64,000 nucleotides of DNA, taken from assembly GCA_013214965.1 (NCBI GenBank), contig JABSRU010000005.1, positions 62,001 through 126,000 on the forward strand, read 5' to 3'. Below the pieces are notes generated by a model that searched no databases, was not told the DNA's origin, and saw only the letters and a list, made by a program, of their open reading frames with translations. Shown piece by piece: positions 1 to 9,267 of the stretch. Position 1 is the stretch's first letter. Each line of letters opens with the position of its first letter. The DNA comes from Gammaproteobacteria bacterium (GTDB lineage: Bacteria > Pseudomonadota > Gammaproteobacteria > Enterobacterales > Psychrobiaceae). The position numbers were made by a program, and so were the translations under genes.

Positions 1-224
1 TTATCGTAATCTTACAACAATCATTACAAATAGAAGATGTTAGCGATTGGGATGAATCAACACCATTAATTGGCGCGATAGCTGAATTTGACTCGATGGC
101 CGTTGTGACGGTGATTACATTATTGGAAGAGAATTATGGTTTCATGGTCAATGATGATGAAATTAGTGCCGAAGTTTTTGAAACGATTGGTAGTTTAACG
201 ACGTTTGTTGAACAAAAAGTATAG
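1..224 (+). CDS. Acyl carrier protein, exosortase A locus (5' end outside window)
   Basis: This is the C-terminal 73 codons of an acyl carrier protein, read in the frame that ends with TAG at 222-224. The motif EFDSMAV is visible. Its Asp-Ser-Met core, with the Ser codon at 93-95, is the site that carries the phosphopantetheine arm in this family. The gene overlaps the next one by one base (TAGTG), so they are translationally coupled. In exosortase A loci an ACP of this kind works with the acyl-CoA ligase, the decarboxylase and the two hydrolases found just downstream; its acyl substrate is not known. The start lies outside the window. Confidence 0.8.
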   Translation, partial: IVILQQSLQIEDVSDWDESTPLIGAIAEFDSMAVVTVITLLEENYGFMVNDDEISAEVFETIGSLTTFVEQKV

Positions 225-1060
225 TGCGGCCTCATTTATACTTTCTAGGCACTAGCCATGGCGATTTACTTATTACTGAATTTTCCCCTGACAGTCTTAA
301 TGATCGTTTACTAAATCTTATTGTTGTTCCACCATTTTGCGAAGAAATGAATAAAAGTCGTAAAATGATCGCGGATTTTTCCCGTTTAGCGGCAAAAAAC
401 AACATTACTGTTAGTGTGATTGATTTATTTGGTACCGGTGATAGTGCTGGAGAGTTAGCTGAGGCAACTTGGGAAATTTGGCAAGATAATCTGGTTGCGA
501 TGGTTAATCAGTTAAAGGATTCAATGCCAGAGATTCCGATTGCTATGTTAGGGATCAGAACTGGCGCGCTATTAGCTCTCGATTGCTGCATTACTAATAA
601 AATGTCGCTGCCCAACAGCCTAATGATGTGGCAACCTGTGTTGAATGGTCAACAGTTTATCAATCAATTTATGCGATTGCGCTTGGCCGCAGAAATGATG
701 TCCGCAAGCACTAAAGTCACGATGGCTGATTTAATGACCGAACTAGAACAAACATCTTTGATCGAAATTGCGGGTTATACCGTGAATAAGTCTTTAGTTG
801 ATGCATTGATTAGCCTTAATTATCAGAAACTGGAACAGTTGCCTCCCAGATTAAAGCTATCTTGGTTCGAAGTTGGCTTGGCTCCTAAAACAAATTTGCT
901 ACCTATTAGTCAAAAATTAATTGAGCGCTGGCAACAGGCACATTCGGTGCACAGTGAATTTATTTCGGGTGATGTTTTTTGGCAAACTCAAGAGATAACC
1001 ACTGCCGAGATTTTGTCTCAACGTAGTGTCGAACGATTGTTAGGAAGTCTCAATGAATGA
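224..1060 (+). CDS. Exosortase A system-associated hydrolase 2 (alpha/beta fold)
   Basis: A 278-residue alpha/beta-hydrolase-fold protein. The N-terminal segment VVPPFCEEMNKSR (residues 34-46) and the DLFGTGDS segment (67-74) are characteristic of the hydrolase-2 family that accompanies exosortase A loci. The usual nucleophile elbow G-x-S-x-G appears here as G-I-R-T-G (110-114), with Arg in place of Ser. I recall this substitution as typical for the family, so it may bind or acyl-transfer rather than hydrolyse. The GTG start at 224 overlaps the ACP stop, and the 3' end overlaps the next gene by 8 bases. The true substrate is unknown. Confidence 0.8.
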   Translation: MRPHLYFLGTSHGDLLITEFSPDSLNDRLLNLIVVPPFCEEMNKSRKMIADFSRLAAKNNITVSVIDLFGTGDSAGELAEATWEIWQDNLVAMVNQLKDSMPEIPIAMLGIRTGALLALDCCITNKMSLPNSLMMWQPVLNGQQFINQFMRLRLAAEMMSASTKVTMADLMTELEQTSLIEIAGYTVNKSLVDALISLNYQKLEQLPPRLKLSWFEVGLAPKTNLLPISQKLIERWQQAHSVHSEFISGDVFWQTQEITTAEILSQRSVERLLGSLNE

Positions 1061-1958
1061 AAAACCAATTGTATTTGAAAGTAATAACAAATATTTAACC
1101 GGGATTGTTCATCATGCATTAGGCCCTAATGCTGGTAGTAATAAAGGTGTTATTATTGTCGTTGGTGGACCACAGACTCGGGTCGGAAGTCATCGTCAAT
1201 TTGTATTATTAGCAAGGTTATTAGCAAGTAACGGTGTTAATGTATTACGTTTCGACTACACTGGTATAGGAGATAGCGAAGGAGCGCTAACAGATTTTTT
1301 GTCGGCGGCTCAAGACTTTGATGCGGCGATAACTGAGCTCTCTCGGCAATGCCCTAAGGTTGATGATGTAACGTTGTGGGGGCTATGTGATGGTGCTTCT
1401 GCAATCTTACTCTATCTTAGTCAGCATCAATCGCCATTAATTAAGCGTATTGTCATTGCTAATCCTTGGGTCGAACAGCAGCAATCAAAAGCTAAAACAG
1501 TGTTAAAACATTATTATTTACAGCGTTTTTTATCACCAATCATGTGGCGAAAAATATTAACGGGTAAATTTGATTTTTTAGGTGCTGTGAGTGGAGTGTT
1601 TAGTGCCCTTAAGTTGATGTTGCCGAGCACTGGTGAATCTCAAATGAATACGAATACCAATATAACGTCAACCATGACATGGCCGACATTCACGAATCAA
1701 AACTATGTGATGTATATGAAACAAGGTTTGGTTAACTTCTCCGGCAGCGGAGGCCTGGTTCTAAGTGGTCAAGATTTGGTGGCTAAAGAATTTTTATTAC
1801 TCGTCGATAGTGATGACGAGTGGCAACAGTTATTATCGAAAAAAATAGATAGCAGATTAGATATTGCGCTATCAAATCATACATTTTCCAGTGCTGCATG
1901 GCGCGGCACTGTTGAAAAGTTTACTCTGGATACAATATTTACTAGCAAGGATAAATGA
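1053..1958 (+). CDS. Exosortase A system-associated hydrolase 1 (alpha/beta fold)
   Basis: A 301-residue alpha/beta hydrolase of the hydrolase-1 family of exosortase A loci. It shows an oxyanion-type loop near VVGGPQTRVGSHRQF (36-50), the segment RFDYTGIGDSEG (67-78), and a nucleophile elbow G-L-C-D-G (110-114) that has Cys instead of Ser. It is coupled on both sides: it overlaps the previous gene by 8 bases and the prsT start by 4 bases (ATGA). In this locus type such hydrolases are thought to act on the lipid-linked or acyl intermediates of exopolysaccharide or protein-sorting chemistry; that role is inferred from context only. Confidence 0.8.
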   Translation: MNEKPIVFESNNKYLTGIVHHALGPNAGSNKGVIIVVGGPQTRVGSHRQFVLLARLLASNGVNVLRFDYTGIGDSEGALTDFLSAAQDFDAAITELSRQCPKVDDVTLWGLCDGASAILLYLSQHQSPLIKRIVIANPWVEQQQSKAKTVLKHYYLQRFLSPIMWRKILTGKFDFLGAVSGVFSALKLMLPSTGESQMNTNTNITSTMTWPTFTNQNYVMYMKQGLVNFSGSGGLVLSGQDLVAKEFLLLVDSDDEWQQLLSKKIDSRLDIALSNHTFSSAAWRGTVEKFTLDTIFTSKDK

Positions 1959-4726
1959 TAATGAGCATTAAACGTTTTAATCTAGCAATTATAGCCACGG
2001 CGATGGTCATTGCAGGCTGTAGTGGTGATAAAACTAGCCAAGAATATTATGAGTTAGCGCAAACCCATCAGACTAGTGGCGATTACAATGCTGCTGTTAT
2101 TGAATACAAAAATGCAATTCGTCAAGATCCTAAGGACAGTAAAATTAGATTAGCACTAGGTAAATTGTACTTAGAGCAAGAGCTGTTTGCCGAAGCTAAA
2201 AAGGAATTAACCAGGGCCAATAAAGACTCTCGATTAACGCTAGACACAATGATGCCACTAGCGACGACATTCTTTAAATTAAATGAACATCAAGAGCTAC
2301 TAGATCTTCCTTTATTAACGGTAGATTTACCTGAGCAAGATTTAGTGATTGCTCATGTCCTTCGTGGTCAAGCGCTACTGACCCAAGGTAAGCAGGAACA
2401 AGCCTTAGCCGAATTTACTTTAGCTAATGAACTTAATGAGCATGCCGTTTACTCGAAGCTAGGCCAAGCAATGAGTGCCTCGGCCAAAACCGATTACGAC
2501 GCTGCACTTAAATTGGTTAAAGGGATTTTAGATGAGCAACCAGAGATGTTAGAAGCATTATCTCTTTATGCTGGTTTACTCAATACCAAAGGTGATTTCG
2601 AACAGGCTATTGTTGTTTATGATCAGTATATTGTTTTACGAGGCGGCAAAGTAGGTAATGTACACTTACTCTTGATTGATAGCTTAATTAGTAACAAAAA
2701 TTTTGAACGTGCTAAAGTTGAGCTAGCTAAGTTATTGGCGATAAATTCACAACATGGCACAGTTAATTCGTTATTGGCTAAAATTCATTATCAAGAAAAT
2801 AACCCTAAATTAGCCCTTGATTACGCGACGACTGCTTTAGTCTCTTCTCCTGACGACTATATAGCAAATTTAGTGGCTGGTATGTCGGCATTTAGATTAG
2901 GTGACAATGACTTGTCTCATCGCTATCTTTCTCGTATCTCTAAATATCTGACTCACGCACTTGGGCCACAAGTGATGCAAATCATCAATCAGATAAAACT
3001 CGGTGAAATAGAAAATGCCCGACAGGGATTTAAAAAACTTCCTCCAGCTGATGCGAAAAATGTCAAATTGTATGAGATGGCGGCGAATCAATTTTCAATT
3101 GCTCAAGATTTTAAAACCAGTTTACATTTGTTAAATGAGATTCAACCTTTCTTACCTGATGATAAGAACATTTCACTTAAGATTGGCGTTCTAAAAGTTA
3201 AGCTTAACGATGAAAATGGCTTAAATGATTTAGTTGCAGCACTTTATGAACCGGAACTGGTTGATAAGGTCATTCAGCCTTTGATTAAAGGACTTGTTTT
3301 TACTAAACGTTTTGATGAAATCGCTAGAATATCCAAGAAACTGAGAGAAACATTTCCGAAAAAATCCCACGGCTGGGATATTCCAGCAATGATTGCGTTG
3401 TTTCAAAAAGATTATGATGCTGCTGAAACATTATATCTAGAGGATTTAAAACAGTTCCCTGAAAACAATCAAGCGTTACTAAATCTGGCTAAATTACGTT
3501 ACATGAAGAAAGACTTCGAAAGTGCGATGTCTTATATTGAAAAAATATTGATTATACAGCCTGATAATTACAGGGCAATTAACTATAAAGCGCAGTTAAT
3601 TTATAAAAAAACTGAAGATGCCGAGCAATATAAATCAATATTTAAAGATGCTTTTAAGCTTTACCCAGAATCTGAACCGCTATTGTTAAAGATGTCTACT
3701 GTTTATATCAATGAGAGAACCCCTGATAAATCACTAGCATTACTCGAGTCAATTAAAGATCGTAAACAACTAAGTGACCAATATTGGCGTCACTACGGTG
3801 ACTTATTGATGTCTTTAGGTAAATCTGAACAAGCGTTAGCTATTTATCATGATTGGTCCCTGCGTCAATTGAATTCCCCGGTTCCTTTGCTTAAACAAGT
3901 ATTAATGAACGAAAAGTTAAGACGTTACAAAGATGGCCTGAGATTAATTGAGCAGATAAAAAATAAATTTGGCAAGCTTAGTAATTTGGAAGGCTTAAAA
4001 GTGAGCTTAATGATGCTCGACCAACAAATGGGTACGGCCCGCCGTTTGTTCGATCAACTAAAGCGAACAACCCCAGATAGTACTTATATGCTAGGGCTTG
4101 AAGGTGAGTTGTTGTTCAGAGAGCATAAATATGCGAAGAGTCTTACTTTCTTGTCAAAAGCCTATGAGGCATCGCCAATTTCTCGTTATGTATTATTACT
4201 GGCTAAATCCCATGTGATACTGAAAGATAACTCGCAAGCTATCGTGGCGTTAAAGGGACATTTAAAAACTGAACCTCTGAATTTGCCGGTTAAAACGATG
4301 CTAGCTGAACTCTTAGTTAAACAATCTCCTAGCGAATCCATTGCACAATATCAGGAGTTGTTGGAAAAAGCGCCGAACAATCCGGTTTATTTAAATAACC
4401 TTGCTTGGATATTGTCAGAGAGTGGTGAGAATGAAGCGGCACTAAAACACATTGAACATGCAGCAACCATTGTGCCTGAAAACGCTCAATTACTTGATAC
4501 TCATGCGGTTATTCTTAAACGGATGAAACGTTATCAAGAAGCATTAACTAAGTTTGATCTGGCGATAGCCTTAACACCTGACAACACTGAAATTTTGTTA
4601 AATAAAGCGGAGTTATTAATCTTAATGGATAATAAACCACAAGCAAAATCATTGTTGAAAAAGGTTCGACTTGACTTGAAGCCGCAGTTTAAAGAGCGTT
4701 ATCAAGCCGTCACTAAAATGATGTAG
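1955..4726 (+). CDS. prsT: PEP-CTERM/exosortase system TPR lipoprotein PrsT
   Basis: A 923-residue lipoprotein. It has a short signal peptide with lipobox VIAGC (Cys about residue 22), followed by tandem tetratricopeptide repeats over nearly the whole length, for example segments of the type YNAAVIEYKNAIRQDP, YQEALTKFDLAIALTPDN and NLAWILSESGENEAALKHIE. Length and architecture fit the PrsT family, which occurs with exosortase A and is thought to help assemble or export exopolysaccharide at the outer membrane. ATGA overlap with the upstream hydrolase gene indicates one operon from the ACP to prsT. A strong hairpin terminator follows the stop codon. Confidence 0.88.
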   Translation: MIMSIKRFNLAIIATAMVIAGCSGDKTSQEYYELAQTHQTSGDYNAAVIEYKNAIRQDPKDSKIRLALGKLYLEQELFAEAKKELTRANKDSRLTLDTMMPLATTFFKLNEHQELLDLPLLTVDLPEQDLVIAHVLRGQALLTQGKQEQALAEFTLANELNEHAVYSKLGQAMSASAKTDYDAALKLVKGILDEQPEMLEALSLYAGLLNTKGDFEQAIVVYDQYIVLRGGKVGNVHLLLIDSLISNKNFERAKVELAKLLAINSQHGTVNSLLAKIHYQENNPKLALDYATTALVSSPDDYIANLVAGMSAFRLGDNDLSHRYLSRISKYLTHALGPQVMQIINQIKLGEIENARQGFKKLPPADAKNVKLYEMAANQFSIAQDFKTSLHLLNEIQPFLPDDKNISLKIGVLKVKLNDENGLNDLVAALYEPELVDKVIQPLIKGLVFTKRFDEIARISKKLRETFPKKSHGWDIPAMIALFQKDYDAAETLYLEDLKQFPENNQALLNLAKLRYMKKDFESAMSYIEKILIIQPDNYRAINYKAQLIYKKTEDAEQYKSIFKDAFKLYPESEPLLLKMSTVYINERTPDKSLALLESIKDRKQLSDQYWRHYGDLLMSLGKSEQALAIYHDWSLRQLNSPVPLLKQVLMNEKLRRYKDGLRLIEQIKNKFGKLSNLEGLKVSLMMLDQQMGTARRLFDQLKRTTPDSTYMLGLEGELLFREHKYAKSLTFLSKAYEASPISRYVLLLAKSHVILKDNSQAIVALKGHLKTEPLNLPVKTMLAELLVKQSPSESIAQYQELLEKAPNNPVYLNNLAWILSESGENEAALKHIEHAATIVPENAQLLDTHAVILKRMKRYQEALTKFDLAIALTPDNTEILLNKAELLILMDNKPQAKSLLKKVRLDLKPQFKERYQAVTKMM

Positions 4727-4739
4727 ACATTTTAAGCGC

Positions 4740-4787
4740 AAAAAAGCCCGCCAAGTTGTGAAGTGACTATGGCGGGCTTTTTATTTT
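4740..4787. terminator. Bidirectional intrinsic terminator between prsT and the decarboxylase gene
   Basis: GCCCGCCA at 4746-4753 pairs with TGGCGGGC at 4770-4777. An A-run lies on the left and a T-run on the right, so the hairpin can terminate both the rightward prsT operon and the leftward-reading decarboxylase gene. Confidence 0.85.
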
Positions 4788-4798
4788 TTATTAAAAGA

Positions 4799-6046
4799 TT
4801 ATAGCAATATCTCAGCAACGCTTGGGTGACCTAAAAATTGTTGAGGGCTTGCACAAGCGCCGTAAGCACCCGATTGGTAAACCACGACTAAATCACCTAC
4901 CTCTAATGATGGTAATGTTACTTTGTTGGCGACAATATCAAGTGGTGTACATAATGGACCAACAATAATTACATTTTCATCACTGGTTTGGCTCATCTTA
5001 TTAGCCACTGCTACTGGATAATTTTTTCGGATGATTTGACCGAAGTTCCCTGAGTTAGACAAGTGATGATGCAAGCCGCCATTGGTGACAATATATTTCT
5101 GACCGCGCGACATCTTAATGTCGATCACTTCACATATATAAACCCCGGCCGGTCCGACTAAGTAACGACCAAATTCCATCATTATTTTAGTTTGGCCAAA
5201 TTGCGATTGGTACTCTTTCAACAAGCGGCTTAAATTGTCAGAAATTTCGCTAAGTTCTAAATGTTGCTCACCGGGAAAGTAGGGGATCCCGAAACCACCA
5301 CCAATGTTAATGCTACGAGCCGTTGACTGTGCTTGCTCAAGAATAGTGCTAGCAAGCTCAAAGGTTTGGTTATGAGCCTCAATGAGAGCTTCTGGCTTGA
5401 GGTTTTGTGAGCCACTAAAAATATGTAGTCCGATAAAACTATTACTGCTGCTGTTTATTCTGATGACTAAATCGGCGACTAACTCACTATCGATACCGAA
5501 AGGCTTGGCGCCACCGGTCATCTGCATGCCAGACGATTTAAGTTCAAATGCAGGGTTTACGCGTAATGCAATATTGGCAGTGATGGCAAGTTGCTGACTA
5601 ATCTGTTCAATTCTCGTGAGTTCAGATTCCGATTCGACATTAATGGTTACGCCAGCGCAAATAGCACTGGTGAGTTCGACATTCGTTTTACCTGGTCCTG
5701 CAAAGCTGATTTCATCGGTTGGCATGCCGGTTTGAATTGCTAATAACATTTCACCTTTAGAGGCAACATCAAAACCGTCCACTAGTGAACACATGTGGTT
5801 GATTACAGGTAAGTAAGGATTAGCCTTAATCGCGTAATGCAACTCAATACCTGTCGGTAGGATCTGGCGTAAATTCGCCATCGTGTCATTGATGACTGAC
5901 TTATCATAGGCATAAAATGGGGTTTGCCCAACAATATTAGCGATAACCGTCATTGGTAAACCATTGATGGTCAGTTCATTATCAATGGTTTCAAACTGTT
6001 CCATGGTTGCATGGATTGGGACTGGCTTAGATTTAGTCTTGGACAT
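4799..6046 (-). CDS. PLP-dependent decarboxylase, exosortase A system-associated
   Basis: A 415-residue fold-type III PLP enzyme of the ornithine/diaminopimelate decarboxylase class. The PLP lysine is Lys74 in HYAIKANPYLP. The glycine-rich phosphate loop is INIGGGFGIPYFPGEQ, and the C-terminal domain carries GPLCTPLD, whose Cys normally reaches the partner active site, followed by DLVVVYQSGAYG. This subfamily is found with the acyl-CoA ligase and ACP of exosortase A loci. The ATG start overlaps the ligase stop by one base (TAATG), so both are one leftward transcript. The substrate amino acid is not established from sequence. Confidence 0.87.
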   Translation of the reverse strand: MSKTKSKPVPIHATMEQFETIDNELTINGLPMTVIANIVGQTPFYAYDKSVINDTMANLRQILPTGIELHYAIKANPYLPVINHMCSLVDGFDVASKGEMLLAIQTGMPTDEISFAGPGKTNVELTSAICAGVTINVESESELTRIEQISQQLAITANIALRVNPAFELKSSGMQMTGGAKPFGIDSELVADLVIRINSSSNSFIGLHIFSGSQNLKPEALIEAHNQTFELASTILEQAQSTARSINIGGGFGIPYFPGEQHLELSEISDNLSRLLKEYQSQFGQTKIMMEFGRYLVGPAGVYICEVIDIKMSRGQKYIVTNGGLHHHLSNSGNFGQIIRKNYPVAVANKMSQTSDENVIIVGPLCTPLDIVANKVTLPSLEVGDLVVVYQSGAYGACASPQQFLGHPSVAEILL

Positions 6047-7629
6047 TAACTTTGTTCCTGAAATAACGGGTTATATTGTTTCACTAATGTTGGACGATCA
6101 ATCTTACCATTAGCATTATGCGGCATTTGGCTTAATGGGATGTACTGTAAAGGCTGCATATAATTAGCCAGCTCTTTTCGACAATGAGCAACTACCTTTT
6201 TTTGGTAATCATCACCTGCTTGGGCCGCCTGATATATTACGACGATAGCTTGACCTAATTCTGGATGAGGCACGCCAATAACCGCGGCTTCAACAATACT
6301 ATCAAGCATATATAGCACTTCCTCAACTTCACTTGGGCTGACGCGGTAACCTGAAGATTTTATCATGTCATCTTGGCGACCAACAAAATAAAGAAACCCT
6401 TCACTGTCTCGTCTTACCCAGTCACCTGAGAATACGGCTATATCATTGAGGCACAACTCAGGTAATTGCTGACTTAATACTTTATAGCGTTCAGCAGTCT
6501 TCTCTGGTGCATTCCAATAACCTAAACCGACTAATGGCCCACGGTGAACTAATTCACCAGGTTCATCATCTTGCGCTATTTTTCCTTCTTTAGTGATCAC
6601 TAATAATTGGGCATTTGGAATAGCTTTACCGATGGAGTCAGGGTGACTGTCTATAAATTTAGGATCGAGATAACTCGAACGAAAAGCTTCAGTAAGCCCA
6701 TACATCAGATAAGGAGCCGCTTGCACGAATATATCACGCAATTTATTTAAAACAGCTAGCGGCATCGCGCCACCTGAGTTGGTAAAGTAACGTAATGACT
6801 GGCGGGCCTCATCGGGCCAATTTAATTTGACCAATTGTGCCCATAAAGGGGGGACGGCGGCCAATCCGGTGATCTGATGCTGACTAATTGCTTTAATCAC
6901 ATCATTAGGCAATAAATAATCCATCAGGACACATTGCGCACCGACACTAAAGGCGGTGGTTAATTGGCTTAAACCATAATCAAAGCTTAAGGGTAATAAT
7001 GCTAGTATTTTATCATCGCTGGTATTATTTAAGTAGCTAGCGACACTGTTAGCGCCACAAATAATATTGCGATGAGATAACACAACGCCTTTAGCCGGAC
7101 CGGTACTACCCGAAGTGTAAAGAATGGCAGCGATATCGCTATCGGTACGATCGACCGAAATTGCTAGTTCATCAGTGGGTAATACGGACCAAAGATGAAT
7201 ATTTTTGGTGATGTTAACCAGTTGCTTTTCGTTAAAATCAATCACGATGATATGAATAAGTTGATCGCTTTGCTCGATAATATCTTGTAGCTGCTTTGCC
7301 CTAGCACTGTTTGTTATTAAGACTTTAACATTGCAATCATTGAGAATATGTTTGACTTGTTGTGGTTTAAGCACTGGATTAATCGGTACAAATACTGCGG
7401 TAGCAGCACTGGTAGCAAAAAGCGCCGTTACTGCTTCAATGCTTTTGGGTAAAAAAGTGGCTACTCGATCAAATCGATTAAGATCTAATTGTTGAAGATT
7501 AGCGGCTACTCTATTTACTTCTGAAGCAAGGTGCTGATATGTTAACTGTTGCTGCTTATGCACAAGGGCGATATTATGTGGTAAAGACTGCGCAGTATTC
7601 GTGATTAATTGGTGAAAAAAAGTGCTCAT
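6046..7629 (-). CDS. Acyl-CoA ligase (AMP-forming), exosortase A system-associated
   Basis: An adenylate-forming enzyme of 527 residues. It shows the phosphate loop YTSGSTGPAKG, the aromatic motif YGLTEAFRSSYLDP, the GDWVRRD hinge region, and the C-terminal catalytic Lys in NANGKIDRP. The open frame extends upstream to 7701, but the start MSTFFHQ at 7629 matches the usual family N-terminus, so the longer version is probably not translated. The enzyme likely activates a carboxylic or amino acid and loads it onto the ACP encoded at the window start. It is divergent from the protease gene, with about 95 bases between the two starts. Confidence 0.87.
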   Translation of the reverse strand: MSTFFHQLITNTAQSLPHNIALVHKQQQLTYQHLASEVNRVAANLQQLDLNRFDRVATFLPKSIEAVTALFATSAATAVFVPINPVLKPQQVKHILNDCNVKVLITNSARAKQLQDIIEQSDQLIHIIVIDFNEKQLVNITKNIHLWSVLPTDELAISVDRTDSDIAAILYTSGSTGPAKGVVLSHRNIICGANSVASYLNNTSDDKILALLPLSFDYGLSQLTTAFSVGAQCVLMDYLLPNDVIKAISQHQITGLAAVPPLWAQLVKLNWPDEARQSLRYFTNSGGAMPLAVLNKLRDIFVQAAPYLMYGLTEAFRSSYLDPKFIDSHPDSIGKAIPNAQLLVITKEGKIAQDDEPGELVHRGPLVGLGYWNAPEKTAERYKVLSQQLPELCLNDIAVFSGDWVRRDSEGFLYFVGRQDDMIKSSGYRVSPSEVEEVLYMLDSIVEAAVIGVPHPELGQAIVVIYQAAQAGDDYQKKVVAHCRKELANYMQPLQYIPLSQMPHNANGKIDRPTLVKQYNPLFQEQS

Positions 7630-7723
7630 CCTGAGTGGGTCTCTTTTAAATTTTTCATTAAGTTTATAGCAAATAATAGCTGTCTTTGTCGATATTACCA
7701 TTATTTATATGAGGAGGATTACA

Positions 7724-8509
7724 ATGACGTTAAATAAGTTGTTTTTAAAAGGGAATGTTTATTTTGTTATGTTGGCGTTTATGTTGTCATCACAAGTATT
7801 CGCTCATAATAGTTTAGTAAAAACGGTGGTTAAAATAAAACCTGCTATTGTCGGTGTTGGCACCTATAATCCGACAAGTGCACCGCAACTAAGATTATTA
7901 GGGACAGGATTTGCGATTCTTGATGGCCATTACATTGTCACCAATGATCATGTGGTCCCTAAAGAACTTAATGAACAGCGCCGTGAGAAGTTAGTGGTAT
8001 TTATTGGCACGGGTAACTCGCCAAAACACCGTGAAGCTAAGGTGGTTGCATACTCAAGAGAACATGATTTAGCGATTTTAAAGATTGGTGGTAAAGCCTT
8101 ACCAACATTTAAGTTAGGTAAAAATAAAATGGTGCCAGAAGGCGCTGACATCGCTTTTACCGGCTTTCCTATCGGGGCTATTCTGGGGTTATATCCAGTG
8201 ACTCATCGTGGCATTATTGCTAGCCATACCCCGATTGTTATCCCAGCGGCAACGGCAAAAAACCTGACATTATCGAACCTTAAACGCTTAAAAAATCCTT
8301 ACCTTGTTTACCAATTGGATGCTACAGCTTACCCAGGGAATAGTGGCAGCCCGATGTACGATCCTAATAATGGAGTGGTGTCAGGAGTGATTAATCGGGT
8401 TTTTATAAAAGAAACTAAAGAAAGCGTACTGGAAAAACCCAGTGGGATCAGTTACGCCATTCCAGTTAAATATTTACATCAGTTAATTAATCGACTGCCC
8501 AAGAAATAG
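7724..8509 (+). CDS. Periplasmic trypsin-like serine protease without PDZ domain
   Basis: A 261-residue secreted chymotrypsin-fold protease. The signal peptide ends near SQVFA (residue 27). The catalytic triad is visible as His76 (NDHVV), Asp115 (HDLAIL) and Ser207 (PGNSGSP). Downstream of the protease domain there is no PDZ domain, unlike DegP/DegS. The start ATG at 7724 is chosen because an AGGAGG Shine-Dalgarno sits 6-7 bases before it; the in-frame ATG at 7709 would place that site inside the coding region. The 3' end overlaps the convergent ung gene by 23 bases. Substrates are unknown; a quality-control role in the envelope is inferred. Confidence 0.82.
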   Translation: MTLNKLFLKGNVYFVMLAFMLSSQVFAHNSLVKTVVKIKPAIVGVGTYNPTSAPQLRLLGTGFAILDGHYIVTNDHVVPKELNEQRREKLVVFIGTGNSPKHREAKVVAYSREHDLAILKIGGKALPTFKLGKNKMVPEGADIAFTGFPIGAILGLYPVTHRGIIASHTPIVIPAATAKNLTLSNLKRLKNPYLVYQLDATAYPGNSGSPMYDPNNGVVSGVINRVFIKETKESVLEKPSGISYAIPVKYLHQLINRLPKK

Positions 8510-9188
8510 TCTTTTTATTTTGGCGTTGTAAATAGTCATTGGCTTGCGAAAAACATCGTGAGCCTAAAAATGCAGGTGCTGTTTTCATGGTTTTATAGGC
8601 GCCTAATGGGCTAGGGTGGGAAGTCTTTATCACGCAATGACGTTCAATATCGATCTTACTACAGCTTTTATGAGCAAAAGCGCCCCAGGCTAAAAATACG
8701 GTTGCTTGGCATTGCTGATTGATATGCTCGAGTACCGCCAAGGTAAACGTTTGCCAGCCCTTTTTTAAATGGCTGCCCGGGTTCCCAGATTCAACCGTTA
8801 GTGAGGCATTGAGTAAAAATATCCCTTCTTCATTAGCCCAACGACTTAAGTTACCATGGTTGCCTGTCTTTATGGCTAGGTCTGACTCTATCTCTTTAAA
8901 TATATTCTTTAAACTTGGTGGTATTTTCATATTAGGCGGCACGCTAAATGATAACCCCATTGCTTGACCTTCGTTAAAATAAGGGTCTTGTCCGATGATG
9001 GTTAGTTTAATTTTATCGATAGGTAGCTCAAATACTCGAAACCATTGTGGTGTAGGTGGGTAAATAGTTATGCCTTGCTGCTCTTGTTGACTCAATAGTT
9101 GAAATAATTGCTGCATATAAGGCTGTGTAAATTGGTTCGATAAAAAATTGTGCCAGCTTTTATCTGTGGTAGAGGGGATTGAAAACAT
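8487..9188 (-). CDS. ung: Uracil-DNA glycosylase, family 1, with altered water-activating loop
   Basis: A 233-residue family 1 uracil-DNA glycosylase that removes uracil from DNA in base excision repair. The water-activating loop reads GQDPYFNEGQAMGLSFSV. The catalytic Asp68 and Tyr70 are kept, but the almost invariant His of GQDPYH is Phe71, and GP/H positions downstream are also changed. The second catalytic motif, HPSPLGAY with His191, is intact. The uracil-binding segment FLLNASLTVE is also recognisable but not canonical. Overall length is usual for the family. It converges on the protease gene with overlapping 3' ends. Confidence 0.88.
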   Translation of the reverse strand: MFSIPSTTDKSWHNFLSNQFTQPYMQQLFQLLSQQEQQGITIYPPTPQWFRVFELPIDKIKLTIIGQDPYFNEGQAMGLSFSVPPNMKIPPSLKNIFKEIESDLAIKTGNHGNLSRWANEEGIFLLNASLTVESGNPGSHLKKGWQTFTLAVLEHINQQCQATVFLAWGAFAHKSCSKIDIERHCVIKTSHPSPLGAYKTMKTAPAFLGSRCFSQANDYLQRQNKKTISWAVD

Positions 9189-9236
9189 AACAGGTTAGCC
9201 TAATAAATAAAGCGAACATTGTACCGTTTATCAAAA

Positions 9237-9262
9237 GATAAAGCGCCTAAAGGCGCTTTATC
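9237..9262 (-). terminator. Intrinsic terminator of the DUF3545 gene
   Basis: An 11-bp perfect stem, GATAAAGCGCC / GGCGCTTTATC, with a TAAA loop lies immediately 3' of the minus-strand gene that stops at 9268. On the minus strand the stem is followed by a loosely T-rich stretch. Confidence 0.7.
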
Positions 9263-9267
9263 CAAAG

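Noticed and set aside
2897-3091. Minus-strand open frame inside prsT
   Set aside because: It lies wholly within the TPR lipoprotein gene in another frame, has no family motif or start signal, and is a shadow of the real gene.
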